A stretch of DNA of 9,479 bases from the NCBI GenBank assembly GCA_964400865.1, contig CAYNWG010000039.1:1-9479 (forward strand), given 5' to 3'. The translations under genes and the position numbers were made by a program. Shown here in pieces: positions 6,332-9,479 of this stretch (position 1 is its first letter; every line of letters starts with the position of its first letter). Below the pieces are notes generated by a model. That model was not told where the DNA came from and did not search any database. It saw nothing but the letters and a program-made list of their open reading frames with translations. The DNA comes from DAOQVB01 sp964400865. Its GTDB lineage: Bacteria > Patescibacteriota > Microgenomatia > UBA1400 > PJMF01.

Positions 6332-6703
6332 TACTCCTTGTGCGCGAAGTGCATCGGCCACTGCTTTGATCCGACCATGATAACGATATGGTCCTCGATC
6401 AAAAACCACTGATTGAATTTTCATTGTTTTGAGTTGTTGAGCGATCATTTCTCCCACCGCAGTAGCTCTTTGGGTTTTTGTCATTTTGGTCTCAGATTTC
6501 TTATTTGATTTTTCTGCCTGCTGAGCGTCCTTGGCAAAAACTAAAGTTTTTTGTGCGTTGTCATCGATAGCTTGAACAGAAATATAGCGGTTTGAACGAT
6601 AGACAGTCACTCTAGGTCTTTGAGCGGTGCCAAAAAGCTTCGCTCGAACCCTCTTCGTTCGTCTTGCTCTGGCATCATTGGCGTGATAATTTGTATTTTT
6701 CAT
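6323..6703 (-). CDS. rplR: 50S ribosomal protein L18 (uL18)
   Basis: Binds 5S rRNA and, with L5, places it in the central protuberance. The protein has 126 residues, a little above the usual 115-120. Seen: Arg/Lys-rich N-terminus RARRTKRVRAKLFGTAQRPR at 12-31, then VYRSNRYISVQAIDD at 34-48, and the conserved end VVFDRGPYRYHGRIKAVADA at 99-118 (family: [20 protein letters not shown]). The small Lys/Ser-rich stretch at 60-80 is in the usual variable loop. The start ATG at 6703 lies 18 bases after rplF with a modest GAGAG upstream. The stop TGA overlaps the rpsE start. Confidence 0.97.
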   Translation of the reverse strand: MKNTNYHANDARARRTKRVRAKLFGTAQRPRVTVYRSNRYISVQAIDDNAQKTLVFAKDAQQAEKSNKKSETKMTKTQRATAVGEMIAQQLKTMKIQSVVFDRGPYRYHGRIKAVADALRAQGVQV

Positions 6704-6721
6704 GTTGTGCTCTCGAAGCTA

Positions 6722-7261
6722 TTATGCCGAAGCAGTCTTGCCTGGTTTAGTTTTTACAAATTCATTTTCGTATCGAATCCCCTTGCCTTTGTAGGGTTCG
6801 GGCGGACGTACTGCCCTAAGATTAGCAGCTACCTGCCCAACTTGTTGTTTATCGATACCGGATACGTGAATGGTATCGTTACCTTCAACTTGAAAAGTAA
6901 TACCCGTAATTGCTGGTACTTCAACTGTGTGTGAATAACCCACGGCTAAACTGATGCCAGCACCCTTGGCCTGAACTCTATATCCAGTACCAACCATTTT
7001 CATAGTTTTTTTGTAACCATCAGTAACACCAATAATTGCGTTAGCAACTAAGTTTCTCACCAGTCCGTGATAAGCCCTGATTTGTCGTGTATCATTTTTT
7101 CGACTTACCACCAGAGTCCCATCCTGATTAGTTAGTGAGATACCTTCTGGCACCACAACTCTTTGTTCGCCCTTTGGACCTCTCACAACGACCTCTTTTG
7201 GAGAAATGTCGATAGTGACGCCACTAGGAATGCTGATATTTTTTTTACCTATTCTTGACAT
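6722..7261 (-). CDS. rplF: 50S ribosomal protein L6 (uL6)
   Basis: Large-subunit protein near the factor-binding site and the sarcin-ricin loop, made of two similar domains. It has 179 residues, the standard length. Seen: MSRIGKKNISIPSGV at the start, VVVRGPKGE at 24-32, TDGYKKTMKMVGTGYRVQ at 80-97 linking into the second domain, and the strongly conserved PPEPYKGKGIRY at 153-164. The start ATG at 7261 lies two bases after the rpsH stop, and there is no clear Shine-Dalgarno, so translation is probably coupled to rpsH (inference). Confidence 0.98.
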   Translation of the reverse strand: MSRIGKKNISIPSGVTIDISPKEVVVRGPKGEQRVVVPEGISLTNQDGTLVVSRKNDTRQIRAYHGLVRNLVANAIIGVTDGYKKTMKMVGTGYRVQAKGAGISLAVGYSHTVEVPAITGITFQVEGNDTIHVSGIDKQQVGQVAANLRAVRPPEPYKGKGIRYENEFVKTKPGKTASA

Positions 7262-7263
7262 AA

Positions 7264-7653
7264 TTACCAGATTTTACAAATTAGTTCTCCACCTAAATTT
7301 TGTTTTCTTGCTTGAGAATCAGAAAGGATTCCTTTATTCGTAGAAACAATCGTTAATCCATAACCTGCCAGGGTTTGTGGTATTTCTTTGGCGGTCACAT
7401 ATAATCTACGGCCGGGTTTTGAAAGTCTGCGCACACCACTGACTGCAGCTTGTTTCTTGACATATTTTAATTGCACTTCGAGAGATTGCTTAGGCACTTC
7501 TCCTGCCACCACAAATGATTCAATATAACCTTCAGCTAACAATATATTTAAAATTGCTCGCTTGACTTTTGAATCAGGAATACTAACCTGTGATTTCTTT
7601 GCCAGATGAGCGTTTTTTATTCGAATTAGTAGGTCTGCGATTGGATCAGTCAT
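7264..7653 (-). CDS. rpsH: 30S ribosomal protein S8 (uS8)
   Basis: Primary 16S rRNA binding protein of the central domain; in E. coli it represses the spc operon by binding an rRNA-like site near the rplE start. The protein has 129 residues, as usual. Seen: MTDPIADLLIRIKNA at 1-15, KPGRRLYVTAKEIPQTLAGY at 79-98, and the end GILSDSQARKQNLGGELICKIW at 108-129, matching the family pattern GI-D-A-GGE-C-W. The ATG at 7653 lies 9 bases after rpsN, with no clear Shine-Dalgarno. I could not identify an S8 operator by eye at rplE. Confidence 0.98.
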   Translation of the reverse strand: MTDPIADLLIRIKNAHLAKKSQVSIPDSKVKRAILNILLAEGYIESFVVAGEVPKQSLEVQLKYVKKQAAVSGVRRLSKPGRRLYVTAKEIPQTLAGYGLTIVSTNKGILSDSQARKQNLGGELICKIW

Positions 7654-7662
7654 AACTTTAAC

Positions 7663-7893
7663 TTATTTACTTGCTTTAACAACTCCTGGCAACTCACCTT
7701 TGAGCGCTAGTTCCCGGAATGTTAGTCTACTTAAACCAAAATAGCCCATATACCCACGGGGTCTTCCAGTAATTTTACAGCGATTTTCTCCTCTGGTGGA
7801 AACTCTATTAACTTTCGTTTGACCAGATAGCAACAAAGCGCTACGTTTTGCCCGTAATACTTTTGCTTTTGCTATTTTTGATTTTTTAGCCAT
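7663..7893 (-). CDS. rpsN: 30S ribosomal protein S14 (uS14), zinc-free short form
   Basis: Head protein of the small subunit. From the ATG at 7893 it has 76 residues, between the 61-residue zinc form and the ~101-residue E. coli form. The conserved C-terminal core is clear: NRCKITGRPRGY, then FGLSRLTFRELALKGELPG and KASK at the end. Of the four zinc cysteines only the first remains; the others are Thr, Ser and Thr, so it is the C- (zinc-free) type. Start choice: an in-frame TTG at 7911 would add MPRRRK, but those codons are the Shine-Dalgarno AAGGAGGAG itself (7906-7898), which sits 4 bases before the ATG and gives the typical MAKKS start. The ATG overlaps the rplE end by 8 bases (ATGGCTAA). 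Confidence 0.95.
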   Translation of the reverse strand: MAKKSKIAKAKVLRAKRSALLLSGQTKVNRVSTRGENRCKITGRPRGYMGYFGLSRLTFRELALKGELPGVVKASK

Positions 7894-8449
7894 TTTTCTC
7901 CTCCTTGGCAAATGGCATACCCAATAAACGCAGTAAAACTCTCGCTTCTTCGTCGGAGTTTGTACAGGTTACTATCACCACTTGCATTGAACGAATTCGG
8001 TCGATTGTATCATAATTTATCTCAGGGAAAATGATCTGTTCATCAATACCCATACTAAAATTACCCCTGCCATCAAATGCAGTCGAGGCAACTCCCCTAA
8101 AATCTTTCACCCGTGGCAAAGCCACTATTAGTAATTTCTGTAAAAAAGTCCACATTAAATCACCTCGCAATGTGACCATCACGCCCACGGGATCACCCTG
8201 ACGCAGTTTGAAACCAGAAATTGATTTGCTCGCTTTACTGATTTGAGGTTTTTGACCAGAAATTAGGGCAAATTGAGCTTGAACGTTTTCGATAATCGGT
8301 TTTCTAGCTCTAGGATCTTGGGGTTGGGTTATACCCATGTTCAGTGTAATTTTCTTGATTTTTGGTACCGCAAATACATTTGTAATACCAAGCTCTTTCA
8401 TCAGCTGAGGCACAATTGTGGTGGTAAAATCGTTTTTAGTTATCTTCAT
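7886..8449 (-). CDS. rplE: 50S ribosomal protein L5 (uL5)
   Basis: Binds 5S rRNA and the P-site tRNA in the central protuberance. It has 187 residues; the family usually has about 180. Seen: KIKKITLNMGI at 30-40, QKPQISKASKSISGFKLRQG at 66-85 followed by DPVG, VTLRGDLMWTFL at 92-103, ALPRVKDFRGV at 110-120, and GNFSMGIDEQIIFPEINYD at 129-147, then the last segment ending LLGMPFAKEEKNG. The start at 8449 lies 7 bases after rplX with only a weak GAG as ribosome site. The gene ends inside the start of rpsN. Confidence 0.98.
   Translation of the reverse strand: MKITKNDFTTTIVPQLMKELGITNVFAVPKIKKITLNMGITQPQDPRARKPIIENVQAQFALISGQKPQISKASKSISGFKLRQGDPVGVMVTLRGDLMWTFLQKLLIVALPRVKDFRGVASTAFDGRGNFSMGIDEQIIFPEINYDTIDRIRSMQVVIVTCTNSDEEARVLLRLLGMPFAKEEKNG
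7898..7906 (-). promoter_or_regulatory. Strong Shine-Dalgarno of rpsN, start-deciding
   Basis: AAGGAGGAG on the minus strand, 4 bases before the ATG at 7893 and inside the last codons of rplE. It is the strongest ribosome site in the window and rules out the upstream TTG, which lies on the far side of it. Confidence 0.85.
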
Positions 8450-8456
8450 ATACTCG

Positions 8457-8837
8457 TTACTTTTTAGCTTTGTTAGTTTTTGTTACTTTTGCGTTAGGTT
8501 TCGAGGTTTTTTTTACCTCTGGTTTCACCGTATTTACAATTTCTTCACCACTTTTTTTATAGATTCTTATTTTAGTACCATCTTTCAAGATTTTATAACC
8601 AACCCTGTCCACTTCTCCTGAAGCATTCATTATTCCAACCTTGCTCACATGCATTGGTTTCGTTAAAATAATGCGCTCACCAGATTGGCCATTTTGCGGT
8701 TTTCTGTGTCTAGTCACTAAATTTATACCTTCAACAACAACCATCTGTCTTCTTGGTAAAACCGACATAACTTTTGCCTGTTTACCCTTGTCTTTGCCGG
8801 TTAAAATTTTAACGATGTCGTTGACTTGAATTTTCAT
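8457..8837 (-). CDS. rplX: 50S ribosomal protein L24 (uL24)
   Basis: Early assembly initiator of the large subunit, later located near the peptide exit. The protein has 126 residues against about 103 in E. coli. Seen: KOW motif at about 4-31 (VNDIVKILTGKDKGKQAKV), VEGINLVTRHRKP at 35-47, and the conserved end DRVGYKILKDGTKIRIYKKS at 77-96. After this comes a tail of about 30 residues, rich in Lys, Thr and Val, that is not part of the common fold; such tails are frequent in ribosomal proteins and probably bind rRNA (inference). The start overlaps the rplN stop as ATGA, with AGAGGT upstream. Confidence 0.98.
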   Translation of the reverse strand: MKIQVNDIVKILTGKDKGKQAKVMSVLPRRQMVVVEGINLVTRHRKPQNGQSGERIILTKPMHVSKVGIMNASGEVDRVGYKILKDGTKIRIYKKSGEEIVNTVKPEVKKTSKPNAKVTKTNKAKK

Positions 8838-9208
8838 AATACCTCTGGTGCCAAGCTAGCAATTTTATTAAATCCTCTATTCTTAACTTCTCTAGCAATC
8901 GGACCAAAAACACGCGTCCCAACGGGATTAGGACTTGTTCTTGATTCAATAATCACAACGGCATTGTCATCAAAACGTATGTATTCACCATTTGGACGTC
9001 GCACTTCTTTTCTAGTTCTGATCACCACGGCTCTTACTTTATCTCCACGTTTAATAGCTCCTTGTGTGTCAGCTTGAATAACTGATGCAATTACAATATC
9101 ACCTACAGAACCTGTGTTTCTTTTTGAGCCACCATACACCTGAATGGTTCTAACTTTTTTAGCACCAGAATTATCCGCAACTAGTAGTACTGACCGAAGC
9201 TGAATCAT
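8834..9208 (-). CDS. rplN: 50S ribosomal protein L14 (uL14)
   Basis: Beta-barrel protein at the subunit interface; it contacts 16S helix 44 and is the target of the silencing factor RsfS. It has 124 residues, as usual (about 122). Seen: ADNSGAKKV at 11-19, the GGSKR segment at 26-30, GDIVIASV at 36-43, KRGDKVRAVVIRTRKEVRRP at 53-72 followed by NGEYIRFDDNA, and GTRVFGPIARE at 97-107. The start ATG overlaps the rpsQ stop as ATGA with GGAAG upstream; the stop TGA overlaps rplX in the same way. Confidence 0.98.
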   Translation of the reverse strand: MIQLRSVLLVADNSGAKKVRTIQVYGGSKRNTGSVGDIVIASVIQADTQGAIKRGDKVRAVVIRTRKEVRRPNGEYIRFDDNAVVIIESRTSPNPVGTRVFGPIAREVKNRGFNKIASLAPEVL

Positions 9209-9450
9209 GATTTATCTTCCATTTCTGATTTTTTTATGATGACAAAGTGTTTTGTTTTACTAATTGGTTTACACGGTTGAATCACTACTGAATCACCAAC
9301 AACCAAAGATAGTTTTTCATAATGACATGCATATTTCTTTGTCCGTTTTACAGACTTTTTATACAGTGGATGCGTCCACTGACGACTAACGTCAACTCGA
9401 GCAGTCTGAATTCCAGGTAAAGAACTGACTTTGCCTATCATTTGTTTCAT
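9205..9450 (-). CDS. rpsQ: 30S ribosomal protein S17 (uS17)
   Basis: Primary 16S rRNA binder in the 5' domain of the small subunit, an OB-fold protein of 81 residues (normal about 80-87). Seen: IGKVSSLPGIQTARVDVSRQ at 5-24, HPLYKKSVKRTKKYACHYE at 27-45 (family HPLYGK-V-R-KKY-AHDE), then VGDSVVIQPCKPISKTKHF at 51-69. The start ATG at 9450 overlaps the rpmC stop as ATGA and has AAGGA about 9 bases upstream. A second ATG at codon 4 is possible but less well placed. Confidence 0.97.
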   Translation of the reverse strand: MKQMIGKVSSLPGIQTARVDVSRQWTHPLYKKSVKRTKKYACHYEKLSLVVGDSVVIQPCKPISKTKHFVIIKKSEMEDKS

Positions 9451-9479
9451 ACTAATAATTCCTTTTCTCTAATGATGGT
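9447..9479 (-). CDS. rpmC: 50S ribosomal protein L29 (uL29), last 10 codons
   Basis: Only the C-terminal end lies in the window: TIIREKELLV then TGA. This matches the usual L29 ending (KT-RERE-like), the position directly before rpsQ is that of rpmC in nearly all bacteria, and the stop overlaps the rpsQ start as ATGA. The call rests largely on gene order, because so few residues are visible. Confidence 0.8.
   Translation of the reverse strand, partial: TIIREKELLV

Noticed and set aside
6620..6934. Plus-strand ORF of 104 codons
   Set aside because: Antisense to rplR and rplF, which are conserved along their full length.
7894..7911. Six-residue N-terminal extension of S14 from a TTG start
   Set aside because: The codons are the Shine-Dalgarno sequence of the real ATG at 7893.
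8418..8621. Plus-strand ORF rich in Phe and Tyr that looks like a membrane protein
   Set aside because: The Phe/Tyr richness is the mirror of Lys codons in the L24 tail on the other strand.
1..9479. Recoded TGA (Gly) as in Gracilibacteria/Absconditabacteria
   Set aside because: TGA ends rpmC, rpsQ, rplN and rplR at the expected protein ends and does not occur inside any gene frame.
1..9479. Mobile elements, CRISPR, tRNA, defence or secondary-metabolite genes
   Set aside because: Coding density is near total with conserved housekeeping genes in a familiar order; no sequence is left to hold such elements.

Overview
The window is a single minus-strand ribosomal protein super-operon, corresponding to the distal S10 / spc / alpha arrangement of bacteria. 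Read in transcription order (from 9479 down to 1) it holds: the last codons of rpmC (L29), rpsQ, rplN, rplX, rplE, rpsN, rpsH, rplF, rplR, rpsE, rplO, secY, adk, map, infA, rpmJ, rpsM, rpsK, rpsD and the first two thirds of rpoA. Every gene is on the minus strand. The longest gap is 63 bases, so no stretch of 300 bases lacks a gene. I see no RNA gene, insertion sequence, CRISPR array, phage gene or attachment site.

Organism: a bacterium with moderately AT-rich DNA. There is no room for rpmD (L30) between rpsE and rplO. Loss of L30 is a shared trait of the Candidate Phyla Radiation (Patescibacteria), though it also occurs in some other lineages. The short LID-less adenylate kinase with a P-loop of the form GIQGAGKST, and the style of the SecY and L15 sequences, also fit CPR. 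TGA is a stop codon at four gene ends, so this is standard code 11 and not the recoded (TGA = Gly) Gracilibacteria/Absconditabacteria. I cannot place it further from sequence alone.

Layout: 9479-5253 is the spc-like block of ribosomal proteins, tightly packed. Four junctions (rpmC/rpsQ, rpsQ/rplN, rplN/rplX, rplR/rpsE) are ATGA overlaps, and rplE/rpsN overlap by 8 bases. From 5244 to 2622 come three non-ribosomal housekeeping genes: the translocon channel secY, adenylate kinase adk and methionine aminopeptidase map. From 2583 to 1 comes the alpha-like block: initiation factor IF1, L36, S13, S11, S4 and RNA polymerase alpha. The two widest gaps (38 bases before infA, 63 before rpmJ) each carry a good sigma70-type promoter candidate, so the alpha block may be partly independent of the spc block.

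Together the genes build and start the ribosome (ribosomal proteins, IF1), mature new proteins (Map), insert or export them (SecY), balance adenylates (Adk) and make RNA polymerase (RpoA). I found no undescribed system here. The points worth a second look are an IF1 with an N-terminal extension and an internal insertion, the missing L30, a 12-base tandem duplication that doubles the rpsE start codon, and the internal promoters.
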